Shown in pieces: positions 1 to 7,720 of a DNA stretch of 21,504 nucleotides. Every line of letters starts with the position of its first letter. The first letter of the stretch is position 1. The DNA is from Polaromonas sp. (GTDB lineage: Bacteria > Pseudomonadota > Gammaproteobacteria > Burkholderiales > Burkholderiaceae_C), in the NCBI GenBank assembly GCA_023259235.1, contig JAHFQQ010000015.1:1-21504 (forward strand). The letters run 5' to 3'. Position numbers and translations under genes: made by a program. Below the pieces are notes generated by a model that was not told where the DNA came from, searched no databases, and worked only from the letters and a program-made list of their open reading frames with translations.

Positions 1-210
1 GCCGAATTTGCCGCCAGCCTGAAAAGCCAGGGCAAGGCCCTGCTGCTGGCGCGCGTCAAGGACAGGCCGCGCGAAGCTTTGGTGCGAATGGGCCTAACCG
101 ACGCGGCCGTGGGCGGCGTGGCCTTGTTCTGGAGCGTGGATGACGCGGCGCAGGCGGCGGCCAGGGCTGCTACGGCACCTGCAGCGGAATTGTCACCGGC
201 CCGTCGTTGA
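1..210 (+). CDS. C-terminal end of a SulP-family anion transporter (STAS domain), partial
   Basis: The reading frame is open from the first base and stops with TGA at 208-210, giving the last 69 residues of a longer protein. The segment with ALLLARVKDRPREALVRMG, then a hydrophobic stretch and a WSVDDAAQAA helix, looks like the last strand and helix of the STAS domain that ends SulP sulfate/anion permeases. In that family the cytoplasmic STAS domain follows the membrane domain and helps regulate transport. The membrane part lies outside the window, so the substrate cannot be judged. The last 41 bases overlap the end of dtd on the opposite strand. A free-standing STAS-domain (anti-sigma antagonist-like) protein is possible but less likely. 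Confidence 0.6.
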   Translation, partial: AEFAASLKSQGKALLLARVKDRPREALVRMGLTDAAVGGVALFWSVDDAAQAAARAATAPAAELSPARR

Positions 211-625
211 CCAGGTGCACCTGCATGTCGGCGGCAAACTGCCCGGTTTGCACTTGCTGGTGCGCCGCCCGCGCCCGCGCCACAAAGTAATCGTAGAGCC
301 TGCGCCCAAGATCCGGCGAGGCGGCGCCGGTGAAGCTGGGCCGGTTGCCGCCGGAGATATCGGCGGCCAGCGTGAACTGGCTCACGACAAGCAGGCCACC
401 CGGGCGGCCTGTGCCGTCCATATCCTGCACGCTGTGGTTCATCTTGCCCCGGGCATCGCTGAAGATGCGCAGTTTCAGGATTTTGGCCAGCAGTCTGTCG
501 GCCGTCGCCTCGGTGTCGCCCTGCTCGGCGCAGACCAGCAGCAGCAGGCCTGCGCCAATTTCACCGACGGACTTGCCGGCAACCACCACGCGCGCCCGAC
601 GCACGCGCTGCAGCACGGCCTTCAT
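170..625 (-). CDS. dtd: D-aminoacyl-tRNA deacylase
   Basis: A 151-residue protein of the usual Dtd length. The family hydrolyses D-aminoacyl-tRNA, removing mischarged D-tyrosine and other D-amino acids (and glycine from tRNA-Ala) in the cytoplasm, with specificity set by a cross-subunit Gly-cisPro motif. The signatures are visible: MKAVLQRV at the start, SQFTLAAD at 82-89, the GGNRPSF segment at 92-98 and NDGPVTIPL at 140-148, which holds the Gly-Pro motif. The ATG start is the canonical family start. It lies 25 bp downstream of the cation transporter gene and, with it and tyrS, probably forms one transcript. Pairing tyrS with a D-Tyr-tRNA proofreading enzyme makes functional sense. Its 3' end runs antisense into the SulP gene. 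Confidence 0.95.
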   Translation of the reverse strand: MKAVLQRVRRARVVVAGKSVGEIGAGLLLLVCAEQGDTEATADRLLAKILKLRIFSDARGKMNHSVQDMDGTGRPGGLLVVSQFTLAADISGGNRPSFTGAASPDLGRRLYDYFVARARAAHQQVQTGQFAADMQVHLVNDGPVTIPLQVP

Positions 626-650
626 CGGCCTCCCTTCGCGATGCCGGTCA

Positions 651-1565
651 TCAGATCAGATCCTTTTCATCATCAAAATGCGGCTCAACATCACTGGGCA
701 GCAACTGGATACTGGCGCGCAGGCCTGGAACGGCGCTCATCAGGGCCTGCTCGACGCTGGTGCGCAAGGCCGCAGCCCGCCCCAGCGACCAGCCCGGCGG
801 CATGTGCATGTGCAGATCGACAAACAGGCGCTGACCGGCGCGGCGCGTGCTCAGGTGGTCAAAGCGGATGGTGGCGTGATCGAACCCTGCCAGCGTTTGC
901 CGGATACGGCCCAGCACTTCGGGCTCGACGGCCTCATCCATCAAGCCCTGCGACGAGCGCCATATCAACTGCGAGCCCTCCCACAGGATGTTGAGCGCCA
1001 CGCCAATCGCCACCAGCGCATCGAGCCACAGCCAGCCGGTCAGCGCCACGGCGCCCAGGCCCACGACAACGCCCACCGAGGTCCAGACATCGGTGACCAA
1101 ATGCCTGGCATCGGCTTCGAGGGCAATTGAGCGGTGCTCTTTGGCCGATCGAAACATGACCCAGGCCATCAGGCCATTGAGCGCCGAGCTGACCACCGCC
1201 AGCACCAGGCCCCAGCCGATCTGCTGCAGTGGCTGCGGGTCAAGAATGCGGTGGCCCGCCGCCCAGATGATGGCCGCGGCGGCGCCTATGATCAGCGCGC
1301 CTTCGAAGCCGGAGGAAAAATACTCGGCCTTGTGGTGGCCGTAGGGGTGATCTTCGTCAGCCGGCCGCTGCGCGATGGTGACCATGGCCAGTCCGAAGAT
1401 GGCGCTGGCCAGGTTGACAAACGACTCCATCGCGTCCGACAGCAGCCCGACCGAATCGGTGACGTACCAGGCACCCGTCTTGAGCACGATCGTGATGATC
1501 GCCACCACCACGGAGGCGCGCAGCAGGCGCTGCGGCGTCAGGGACTGCGGGTTCGGAAAATTCAT
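651..1565 (-). CDS. Cation diffusion facilitator (CDF) family divalent metal exporter
   Basis: A 304-residue inner-membrane protein with the CDF layout: about six hydrophobic segments in residues 15-210, then a cytoplasmic domain of roughly 90 residues. CDF proteins export Zn2+, Fe2+, Mn2+ or similar ions in exchange for protons. Likely metal-site residues are visible: D44 and E47 in the LLSDAMESFVN segment of helix 2, and H155 and D159 in ADARHLVTDVW of helix 5. The family hallmark HPYGHHKAEY lies at 73-82. The C-terminal part (LFVDLHMHMPPG) fits the cytoplasmic dimerisation domain. It sits 20 bp after tyrS and 25 bp before dtd. It resembles the FieF/MMT1 group, but the metal cannot be told from sequence. 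No strong Shine-Dalgarno sequence precedes the ATG. Confidence 0.9.
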   Translation of the reverse strand: MNFPNPQSLTPQRLLRASVVVAIITIVLKTGAWYVTDSVGLLSDAMESFVNLASAIFGLAMVTIAQRPADEDHPYGHHKAEYFSSGFEGALIIGAAAAIIWAAGHRILDPQPLQQIGWGLVLAVVSSALNGLMAWVMFRSAKEHRSIALEADARHLVTDVWTSVGVVVGLGAVALTGWLWLDALVAIGVALNILWEGSQLIWRSSQGLMDEAVEPEVLGRIRQTLAGFDHATIRFDHLSTRRAGQRLFVDLHMHMPPGWSLGRAAALRTSVEQALMSAVPGLRASIQLLPSDVEPHFDDEKDLI

Positions 1566-1585
1566 GGCGGCATGACGAACAACGC

Positions 1586-2818
1586 TCAGTCCAGCGTGAC
1601 CCGGGCAAACTTGCGTTTGCCGACCTGCACCACGTAAATCCCGGCCGCCAGTTTGAGCGCCTTGTCGCTCACCACGCTCGAGTCCACACGCACGCCGCCG
1701 CCTTCAATCAGGCGCGTGGCTTCGCTGCCCGACGGCGCCAGGCCTGCGGCCTTGAGCAAGGCACCGATTCCCAGTGGCGCACCGGATACGCTCACTTCAG
1801 CGATCTGGTCGGGCACGCCGCCCTTGCTGCGGTTGATGAAATCCTGCTCGGCGGCAGCGGCGGCGGCGCTGGAGTGAAAGCGCGCCGTGATTTCCCTGGC
1901 CAGCGCCACCTTGGCGTCCTTCGGGTTGCGGCCGGCCTCGACCCCGGCTTTCAGGGCGGCAATCGCAGCTTCGCTTTGGAAGGACAGCAGGGTATACCAC
2001 TTCCACATCAGCACGTCGGAGATGCTCAGCACCTTGGCAAACATGGTGTTGGCATCTTCGGAAATGCCGATGTAGTTGTTTTTGCTCTTGGACATCTTTT
2101 CAATGCCGTCCAGGCCTTCGAGCAGCGGCATGGTCAGGATGCATTGCGGCTCCTGGCCGTACTCGGCCTGCAGATGCCGGCCCATCAGCAGGTTGAATTT
2201 CTGGTCGGTGCCGCCGAGCTCCAGGTCGCTCTTCAAGGCGACCGAGTCGTAGCCCTGCAGCAGCGGGTACAAAAACTCGTGCACGCTGATCGGTGTGCCG
2301 GCCTTGAAGCGGTCATGGAAATCATTGCGCTCCATCATGCGCGCCACGTTGTACCTGGCCGCCAGTTCGATCATGCCGCGCGCGCCGAGCGGGTCGCTCC
2401 ACTCGCTGTTGTAGCGGATCTCGGTCTTGGCGGGGTCCAGCACCAGGCTGGCCTGCCGGTAGTAGGTTTCGGCATTGACCTTGATTTGTTCCGGGGTCAG
2501 CGGTGGGCGAGTCGTGTTTCGGCCCGACGGGTCGCCAATCAGGCTGGTGAAGTCGCCAATCAGGAAAATCACGGTATGGCCCAGATCCTGCAGTTGGCGC
2601 ATTTTGTTGAGCACCACGGTGTGGCCGATGTGAATGTCGGGCGCAGTCGGATCCAGCCCGAGCTTGATGCGTAGCGGCACCCCGGTGGCCTCGCTGCGAG
2701 CCAGTTTTTTGACCCATTCATCCTGCGGGATCAGTTCTTCGCAGCCCCGCAAGGACACGGCCAGGGCCATCTTTACACGCTCATTCACCGGAAAATTTGT
2801 AACAGAGTCTTGAGTCAT
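1586..2818 (-). CDS. tyrS: Tyrosyl-tRNA synthetase
   Basis: Class I aminoacyl-tRNA synthetase charging tRNA-Tyr with tyrosine in the cytoplasm. The catalytic domain carries HIGH at residues 63-66 and KMSKS at 241-245. GDFTSLIGDPSGR at 88-100 and the QGYDSVALKSDLELGGTDQKFN region are typical of the bacterial type. An S4 RNA-binding domain (LIEGGGVRVD onward) closes the protein. I chose the ATG at 2816-2818, giving 410 residues, because the sequence from VNERVKMAL onward matches family N-termini and this length is usual. A start at 2831-2833 adds five residues, and a longer extension to 2923 would add residues that look non-native. It heads the apparent group tyrS, CDF gene, dtd. No T-box is expected in proteobacteria and none is seen. 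Confidence 0.95.
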   Translation of the reverse strand: MTQDSVTNFPVNERVKMALAVSLRGCEELIPQDEWVKKLARSEATGVPLRIKLGLDPTAPDIHIGHTVVLNKMRQLQDLGHTVIFLIGDFTSLIGDPSGRNTTRPPLTPEQIKVNAETYYRQASLVLDPAKTEIRYNSEWSDPLGARGMIELAARYNVARMMERNDFHDRFKAGTPISVHEFLYPLLQGYDSVALKSDLELGGTDQKFNLLMGRHLQAEYGQEPQCILTMPLLEGLDGIEKMSKSKNNYIGISEDANTMFAKVLSISDVLMWKWYTLLSFQSEAAIAALKAGVEAGRNPKDAKVALAREITARFHSSAAAAAAEQDFINRSKGGVPDQIAEVSVSGAPLGIGALLKAAGLAPSGSEATRLIEGGGVRVDSSVVSDKALKLAAGIYVVQVGKRKFARVTLD

Positions 2819-3045
2819 AAGGGTTTTCGGCATGTCGGGGGGTTGTCCGACAGATAGAATGGCTTTTTTCCTACATCGGCACGCCATTTTAGTTGGCCTG
2901 CCCTGGCTGATCAGGATCAGCATGTTTTTTAGCGCGGTGGCCTGGTGGCCCTCACCCGTTTGGTGGGGCCAGTCACCGATGTCGTTATATCGCAGTCTGG
3001 CGCACCATTGCTGCCCGGCGCACCTTATCAGTTGGGAATTTCGCT
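2819..3045. promoter_or_regulatory. Divergent promoter region between tyrS and the M23 peptidase gene
   Basis: This 227-bp gap separates two genes that point away from each other, so it must drive both. On the minus strand a weak sigma-70-like pair for tyrS is CTGATC (2909-2914) and TAAAAT (2886-2891) with a 17-bp spacer. On the plus strand a weak pair for the peptidase is TTGGTG (2960-2965) and TTATAT (2985-2990) with a 19-bp spacer. All of these were matched by eye. No convincing coding sequence or structured RNA is seen here. Confidence 0.35.
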
Positions 3046-4440
3046 TTGCTCCTGCCCGTCCCGCCCCGCACCCTGCTTACTCCTTCCCGCATCCTTCTCG
3101 GCTTGACCGACAGCCTGCGTCGCCACCCCAAACGAATCACCGCCAGCCTGGCAGCGCTGCTGCTGGGCACCGGCGTCACTGCCTTCGGCATCGCGCCGCT
3201 GGCACCCGACGCGGCCGACCTGCCGGTCCGGCAAGTCGTGCAGACCGTGCAAGCCCTGCCCACGCAAGCGCAGACCGACGCACTCGCCAATTTCCACTTC
3301 AATCTGTTCCGCACCGAGAGCACGCGCAGCAGCGACACGGCCGATGCCCTGCTCAAGCGGTTCAACCTGGATGACGCGGCGGCGGCGGCGTTTTTGCGCA
3401 GCGACGCCAACGCGCGCATGATACTGGCGGGCCGACCGGGCAAAACCGTCACCGTGGAAGCCAGCGACAGCCAGCAACTGCTCAAGCTCAGCATGCGCTG
3501 GCCCGGCGACAACGAAGCGCAGTTCAAGCGTCTGGTGATCGAGCGCAGCCCCGGCTCAACCGGCGGCTTCAGCTCACGCATCGAGACCGCCGCCTACACC
3601 AGCTCGGCGCGGCTGGCCAGCGGCAGCATCCAGACATCGCTTTTTGCCGCCACCGACGATGCCCGAATTCCCGACAGCATCGGCGTGCAGATCGCGGAAA
3701 TTTTTTCAACCGATATCGATTTTCGCCGCGCCCTGCGCAAGGGTGACCGCTTCAACGTGGTCTATGAAACCCTGGAGGCCGACGGCGAGGCAATGCGCAC
3801 CGGCCGCGTGCTGTCGGCCGAGTTCGTCAATGCCGGAAAAACCTATCAGGCCATGTGGTTCCAGCCACCCGGCCAGGACGCCACAGGCGCGCCCAACAAG
3901 GGCGGCTATTACACCCTCGACGGCCAGAGCCTGCGCCGCGCGTTCCTGAGTTCACCGGTAGAATTTTCCCGCATCAGCAGCGGTTTTTCCATGCGTTTTC
4001 ATCCCATTTTGCAAAAATGGCGCATGCACACCGGCACCGACTTTGCCGCCGCCATGGGCACGCCGGCACGAACCGTGGGCGACGGCGTGGTGGAGTTTGC
4101 CGGGGTTCAAAATGGCTATGGAAACGTGGTGTTCATCAAGCACGGCAACAACCGTGAAACGGTGTATGCCCACCTGAGCAAAATCCTGGTGCAGCGCGGC
4201 CAGACCGTGAGCCAGGGCCAGACCATTGGCCTGGTCGGCATGACCGGCTGGGCCACCGGCCCGCACCTGCATTTCGAAGTGCGCGTCAACGGCGTGCAGC
4301 AAGATCCGATGACGGTGGCAAAGCAGAGCGATGCCATCCCCCTGTCAGCCGCTGCCATGCCGCCGTTCAGGCAACTTGCGGCCGGAGTCAAGAACCAGTT
4401 GCTGGCTGCGGCGAGCATCAGCCAGAGCCGGGCTGAATAG
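3046..4440 (+). CDS. Membrane-anchored M23 family metallopeptidase (cell-wall endopeptidase or divisome-type LytM protein)
   Basis: A 464-residue protein with one N-terminal membrane segment (about residues 31-51, after a basic RRHPKR stretch), a long periplasmic region, and a C-terminal M23/LytM domain. The zinc and catalytic residues look complete: H328 and D332 in HTGTD, H376 in YAH, and H407 and H409 in HLHFE. It is therefore probably an active endopeptidase cutting peptidoglycan cross-links in the periplasm, rather than an EnvC-like regulator. The region before the catalytic domain (DFRRALRKGDRFNVVYE, then RVLSAEF) matches the Csd3/MepM-type middle domain. The start is uncertain: I took TTG at 3046 with a weak GGGAA upstream, because the basic and hydrophobic start matches homologues as I remember them. 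It is followed by tandem repeats and then anmK, a second peptidoglycan gene. Confidence 0.88.
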   Translation: MLLPVPPRTLLTPSRILLGLTDSLRRHPKRITASLAALLLGTGVTAFGIAPLAPDAADLPVRQVVQTVQALPTQAQTDALANFHFNLFRTESTRSSDTADALLKRFNLDDAAAAAFLRSDANARMILAGRPGKTVTVEASDSQQLLKLSMRWPGDNEAQFKRLVIERSPGSTGGFSSRIETAAYTSSARLASGSIQTSLFAATDDARIPDSIGVQIAEIFSTDIDFRRALRKGDRFNVVYETLEADGEAMRTGRVLSAEFVNAGKTYQAMWFQPPGQDATGAPNKGGYYTLDGQSLRRAFLSSPVEFSRISSGFSMRFHPILQKWRMHTGTDFAAAMGTPARTVGDGVVEFAGVQNGYGNVVFIKHGNNRETVYAHLSKILVQRGQTVSQGQTIGLVGMTGWATGPHLHFEVRVNGVQQDPMTVAKQSDAIPLSAAAMPPFRQLAAGVKNQLLAAASISQSRAE

Positions 4441-4446
4441 GCTTAT

Positions 4447-4730
4447 AGCCCCCACGCTTGTCGCTTCGCGTACTGCGCTGCCCCCCGAGGGGGCTCGCCT
4501 TGCTTGGGACGGCCCGGCGCTGCGGCCCATAGCCCCCACGCTTGTCGCTTCGCGTACTGCGCTGCCCCCCGAGGGGGCTCGCCTTGCTTGGGACGGCCCG
4601 GCGCTGCGGCCCATAGCCCCCGCGCTTTGTCGCTTCGCGTACTGCGCTGCCCCCCGAGGGGGCTCGCCTTGCTGGGGGCGGCCCGGCGCTGCGGCCCATA
4701 GCCCCCACGCTTGTCGCTGCGCGTACTGCG
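4447..4730. repeat. Tandem 84-bp repeat array, three full units and a partial fourth
   Basis: Units start at 4447, 4531, 4615 and 4700, so the periods are 84, 84 and 85 bp; the third unit has one extra T. The first two full units are nearly identical. The fourth is cut off after about 31 bp, next to the anmK start. Each full unit contains a perfect hairpin, GCCCCC-CGA-GGGGGC, at 4480-4494, 4564-4578 and 4649-4663. The array fills almost the whole gap between the M23 gene and anmK. The three GC-rich hairpins could terminate or stall transcription from the peptidase gene. I recall similar sequences scattered between genes in Comamonadaceae, but cannot check that here. Any reading frame across it is repeat-derived and not a gene. 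Confidence 0.95.
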
Positions 4731-4743
4731 GCAAAATAGCCGC

Positions 4744-5883
4744 ATGTCCGACTACTTTATCGGCCTGATGTCAGGCACCTCGCTGGATGGCGCGGATGGT
4801 GTGCTGGTGGACTTTTCAACGCCAGCACCACGCGTGGTGACGAGTGCCGCCGAACCCTTCCCGGAAAGCTTTCGCGCCGAGTTGCTGGAGCTCAACAGCC
4901 CCAGCCACAACGAATTGCACCGTGCGGCACTGGCGGCAAACCAGTTGGCCGCGCTGTACGCCCGCGTAGTCCGCACCCTTCTTGACCAGGCCGCCGCGCC
5001 CGGGCGGCCCGCGCCACGCATTCGAGTCATCGGGGCGCACGGGCAAACAGTCCGGCATCAGCCCTGGAGAACCTCTCCGGAAGCCGCTGGCGCGGGCTAC
5101 ACACTTCAACTCAACGCCCCGGCCTTGCTGGCCGAACTCACCGGCATTGACGTGGTGGCGGATTTCCGCAGTCGTGATGTGGCCGCGGGCGGCCAGGGCG
5201 CGCCGCTGGTGCCTGCCTTTCACCAGCATGTTTTTGGCCGGCCGGATCGCGCCGTGGCGGTGCTCAATCTGGGCGGCATGGCCAACCTGAGCCTGCTGCC
5301 TCCAGCGGCGGGCAGTGCATCGGTGGTGGGCTTTGATTGTGGGCCAGGCAACGCACTGATGGATGCCTGGTGCCGGCAGCAAACCGGCCGGCCGTTCGAC
5401 GCCGGTGGCGCCTGGGCCGCCAGCGGCCAATTGATTCCCGGGCTGCTGGCCAGCCTGCAGGCTGATCCCTACTTCGCCCTGCCCCCTCCAAAAAGCACGG
5501 GCAGGGACCTTTTCAGCCTGGCCTGGCTGGCTGAAAAGCTCGCTCCCTTCGCGACCGAGCGGCCTGAAGACATTCAAAATACCCTGGCTGAATTCACTGT
5601 TGGCGCTTGTATCGCGGGCATCAACAGCTATGGAAAAGAGAGCGAAAAACTGATTGTTTGCGGTGGCGGCGCGTTCAACCAGCACCTGCTGCAGCGCCTG
5701 CAGACGGCCTTGCCGACACTGCGCGTCAGTACCTCGGACCAGCATGGCTTACCCGCGCTGCAAGTCGAGGCGGCGGCCTTTGCCTGGCTGGCGCGCCAGG
5801 CGGTCCAGCGCCAGCCCGGCAACCTGCCGGGTGTCACGGGTGCGGCGGGGCCGCGTGTGCTCGGGGCCCTATACCCTGCCTGA
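4744..5883 (+). CDS. anmK: Anhydro-N-acetylmuramic acid kinase
   Basis: A 379-residue cytoplasmic kinase of the peptidoglycan recycling pathway. It opens the 1,6-anhydro ring of anhMurNAc and phosphorylates it with ATP to MurNAc-6-phosphate. Family marks are the phosphate-binding start GLMSGTSLDGADG (7-19), ADFRSRDVAAGGQGAPL (139-155), FDCGPGNALMDAW (197-209) with D198 as the probable catalytic aspartate, and VCGGGAFN near residue 306. The start is the ATG at 4744, before MSDYFIGLMSG; longer frames run into the upstream repeats. CAAAAT lies 6 nt before the ATG, so a leaderless transcript is possible. Residues 286-300 coincide with a copy of the 44-bp dispersed repeat. It converges on erpA across a shared terminator. 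Confidence 0.95.
   Translation: MSDYFIGLMSGTSLDGADGVLVDFSTPAPRVVTSAAEPFPESFRAELLELNSPSHNELHRAALAANQLAALYARVVRTLLDQAAAPGRPAPRIRVIGAHGQTVRHQPWRTSPEAAGAGYTLQLNAPALLAELTGIDVVADFRSRDVAAGGQGAPLVPAFHQHVFGRPDRAVAVLNLGGMANLSLLPPAAGSASVVGFDCGPGNALMDAWCRQQTGRPFDAGGAWAASGQLIPGLLASLQADPYFALPPPKSTGRDLFSLAWLAEKLAPFATERPEDIQNTLAEFTVGACIAGINSYGKESEKLIVCGGGAFNQHLLQRLQTALPTLRVSTSDQHGLPALQVEAAAFAWLARQAVQRQPGNLPGVTGAAGPRVLGALYPA
5600..5643 (+). repeat. 44-bp dispersed two-hairpin repeat, copy 1 (inside anmK)
   Basis: This stretch aligns without gaps to the copies at 9063, 11198 and 16071, at about 25 of 44 positions against the tlyA copy by hand count. It keeps the invariant AGCTA at columns 27-31 and AGC at the end. 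It encodes residues 286-300 of AnmK (ACIAGINSYG region), between TLAEFT and the conserved VCGGG motif. It is the weakest of the four copies: both predicted stems carry mismatches, so it may be an eroded insertion. Confidence 0.5.
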
Positions 5884-5900
5884 CGCCTTCCAGAAACAAC

Positions 5901-5924
5901 AAAGCCGCCCGTCAGGGCGGCTTT
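5901..5924. terminator. Bidirectional hairpin terminator between anmK and erpA
   Basis: AAAGCCGCCC at 5901-5910 pairs perfectly with GGGCGGCTTT at 5915-5924 across a 4-nt loop. A-rich and T-rich ends on the two sides suit Rho-independent termination in either direction. It sits 17 bp after the anmK stop and 15 bp after the erpA stop. Confidence 0.85.
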
Positions 5925-5939
5925 CAGATCAGGGCTGGC

Positions 5940-6305
5940 TCAGGCAGAAAAGCTGGAGCCGCAACCGCAACTGCTGTTGGCATTGGGGTTTTTGATGACG
6001 AACTGCGCGCCTTCAACATCGTCCTTGTAGTCAATCTCGGCACCCACCAGGTACTGGTAGCTCATTGCGTCGATCAGCAGGGACACGCCATTTTTGGTCA
6101 TGGTGGTGTCGTCTTCGTTGGTGACTTCGTCAAAGGTAAAACCATACTGGAAGCCGGAGCAACCGCCACCCTGCACAAAAACGCGCAGTTTCAGCTCGGG
6201 GTTTCCCTCTTCGGCAATCAGTTCAGCCACCTTGGCCGCCGCGCTATCGGTAAAAACAAAGGGGTCAGGCATCTCGGTCTGGACATTTTCAGCAACTGCA
6301 CTCAT
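5940..6305 (-). CDS. erpA: Iron-sulfur cluster insertion protein ErpA
   Basis: A 121-residue A-type iron-sulfur carrier. The family receives clusters from the Isc or Suf scaffold and passes them to client apoproteins, including enzymes of isoprenoid synthesis and respiration. The three cluster ligands are present: C49 in GGGCSGFQYGF, and C113 and C115 in SSCGCGSSF near the C-terminus. The short N-terminal extension (MSAVAENVQTEMPDP) and the FTDSAAAKV start are typical of betaproteobacterial ErpA. A GGAG Shine-Dalgarno lies 5 nt before the ATG (plus-strand 6311-6314). It shares the minus strand with the bactofilin gene upstream. An AT-rich 122-bp gap before it suggests its own promoter. Confidence 0.95.
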   Translation of the reverse strand: MSAVAENVQTEMPDPFVFTDSAAAKVAELIAEEGNPELKLRVFVQGGGCSGFQYGFTFDEVTNEDDTTMTKNGVSLLIDAMSYQYLVGAEIDYKDDVEGAQFVIKNPNANSSCGCGSSFSA

Positions 6306-6427
6306 GGGGACTCCAATACTTAAAGCATGTCAACGGTGAATTAGCAAATACTACAGCAAATCAATCAACTTTAACACCCTGAATCCAAAAAACTGCATTA
6401 AAAGTAAGTACAGACTAACTTTATGCA
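6306..6427 (-). promoter_or_regulatory. AT-rich region with probable erpA promoter
   Basis: This 122-bp gap between the bactofilin stop and erpA is clearly richer in A and T than its surroundings. On the minus strand TTGATT and GCTAAT with a 17-bp spacer is a plausible sigma-70 pair. A consensus TTGACA lies too close to the ATG to act as a -35 box. A 13-bp palindrome (ATGCATCATGCAT, 6423-6435) overlaps the bactofilin stop codon. I could not identify an IscR site with confidence. Confidence 0.4.
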
Positions 6428-6829
6428 TCATGCATTGTTTGCGGCAAGCGTCAAGGTGGGCTTTTCCTCGATTTGCTGATAGGCCAGCGGGCGCAACTGT
6501 CCAAAGATGACGGCACCTTGGTGCATTTCAAGCGCCTTGTAGGAGACTTCGCCTTCAATTTTCGCTTTCGGCTGCAGTTCCAGCACCTGGCTGGCGTGAA
6601 CCGGTCCCGTCACGCGGCCATTGATGATCACATGGTCGGCGTGAATCAGGCCGGTGACACTGGCCGATTCGCTGATCACCAGAATGCTGGGGCTGCCTTC
6701 ATTGGCGCGAATGTCGCCGATCACTTCCCCATCGACGCGCAGGCCGTCGCTGAACTTGAGGTTGCCTTCAATACAGCTTCCCTGGGCAATCAGACTTCTG
6801 ATGGGCGGCTGCTTTTTTTTGCCAAACAT
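6428..6829 (-). CDS. Bactofilin family cytoskeletal protein
   Basis: A 133-residue protein with the bactofilin (CcmA/BacM-type) domain, which forms a right-handed beta-helix and polymerises into non-nucleotide filaments. The repeated short hydrophobic rungs are visible: IEGNLKFSDGLRVDGEVIGDI, then SILVISESASVTG, then HADHVIINGRVTG, then KIEGEVSYKALEM. The short basic N-terminus (MFGKKKQPPIRS) fits membrane contact. Bactofilins often organise cell-wall enzymes, and M23 peptidases are often partners, so the peptidase gene at 3046 is a reasonable but unproven partner. A GGAG lies about 9 nt before the ATG. It follows the DUF6776 gene by 50 bp and is probably co-transcribed with it. Confidence 0.93.
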   Translation of the reverse strand: MFGKKKQPPIRSLIAQGSCIEGNLKFSDGLRVDGEVIGDIRANEGSPSILVISESASVTGLIHADHVIINGRVTGPVHASQVLELQPKAKIEGEVSYKALEMHQGAVIFGQLRPLAYQQIEEKPTLTLAANNA

Positions 6830-6879
6830 TTACACGGGCTCCTGTGGTGGGTGACCCCGAAGGTCGCAGCAATGACTGC

Positions 6880-7587
6880 CTAAAGCCGAAAGGTTTGAAC
6901 GGAACGGACGCTGGCGCCTTCAAGCACCTTGGCGGTCACTGTTTTTACCACGACCGCCGGTGGCAAGTCGAGGATTCCCTCGACATGGCGGTATTGCTGG
7001 AACTGCAGCGCCTGCGGGCCGCCCGGCAAGGTCATCAGCCAGGGCTTTGCGGCCTGGGTGCCGGCGACGGTAATTTCCAGCGTGCCATTGAAGGGGGCCG
7101 CGGTCTTGACTGGCCGCAGCACCAGCACCTGCCATTTGAGCTGGGTTGGCAACAACATCTCGGCCTGCAGGCCGCGGATGGACACCACTTCGGCGCTGTT
7201 GACGGGCAAGAGTTTTTCAAAAAATCCCAGATCGTCGCGCAGGCTGAGGTTGTCAGACTCCAGCTGCCTGACCTGGCTCACCAGCTTTTCCCGCAGCGCC
7301 TTCTCGGCGGTCAGCAGACTGCCCGAGGTATTGGCAATTGACTGCGCCTTGTCGCGGTCCGCGCGCAGGTGGCTCAACTCCTGCCTGAGCTGGCTCAGCT
7401 CCTCCCTGGAATGACCATCCAGGCCCGCAAGGTCCTTGCCGAACTCAAACGCCCACAAGGCGACGGCAGCGGAAAAACCCAGCACCAGGGCAACCGCCAT
7501 CCAGCGCAGCGGCCAGGGCAGAGTGCTGCGCACAATCATCCGCGGCGAGCTGATGGACATGCGACGGCGCAACAGGCGAAATTTCAA
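6880..7587 (-). CDS. DUF6776 family membrane protein with coiled coil
   Basis: A 235-residue protein starting from a TTG at 7585-7587. I chose this start because MKFRLLRRRMSISSPRMIV matches N-termini of the family as I know them and AGGGA lies 5 nt upstream. Longer frames run through the rpsI terminator. There is a single membrane segment at about residues 30-50 after a basic stretch. A heptad-like coiled coil follows at about 55-125 (EELSQLRQELSHLRADRDK). The C-terminal part is a compact, probably beta-rich domain outside the cytoplasm. The molecular role is unknown. Its place just upstream of the bactofilin gene, in the same direction, hints at a shared envelope or cytoskeleton function. 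Confidence 0.8.
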   Translation of the reverse strand: MKFRLLRRRMSISSPRMIVRSTLPWPLRWMAVALVLGFSAAVALWAFEFGKDLAGLDGHSREELSQLRQELSHLRADRDKAQSIANTSGSLLTAEKALREKLVSQVRQLESDNLSLRDDLGFFEKLLPVNSAEVVSIRGLQAEMLLPTQLKWQVLVLRPVKTAAPFNGTLEITVAGTQAAKPWLMTLPGGPQALQFQQYRHVEGILDLPPAVVVKTVTAKVLEGASVRSVQTFRL

Positions 7588-7720
7588 GACAGTCCCTGCA
7601 GTTTTTCCGTGGGGGAGATAGATTGTGCACGCTGGCGTGGCGCTGCCGCACGCGGAGCCGGTAAAGCGCAAGTAAGCGTTTGCATCAGGCGCATTGTGTT
7701 GCATCGCGCCAAAACGCCAT

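Noticed and set aside
140..1130. Two plus-strand open frames opposite dtd and the cation transporter
   Set aside because: They have arginine- and proline-rich antisense composition and are fully explained by the conserved minus-strand genes.
2832..3374. Alternative plus-strand frame starting upstream of the M23 gene
   Set aside because: It is out of frame with the catalytic domain and becomes arginine- and proline-rich. The frame from 3046 contains the membrane segment and all metal ligands.
4447..4730. CRISPR array
   Set aside because: The whole 84-bp unit repeats, with no variable spacers, and no cas genes are nearby.
4331..4768. Open frames on both strands across the tandem repeats
   Set aside because: They encode three near-identical repeat peptides only because the unit length of 84 is divisible by three; there is no domain and no ribosome binding site.
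6423..6435. Palindrome ATGCATCATGCAT sharing GCATGATGC with the ahcY promoter palindrome, as a shared regulator site
   Set aside because: It lies at the bactofilin stop codon, about 118 bp from erpA, and a match of this size is expected by chance about once in a few windows of this length.
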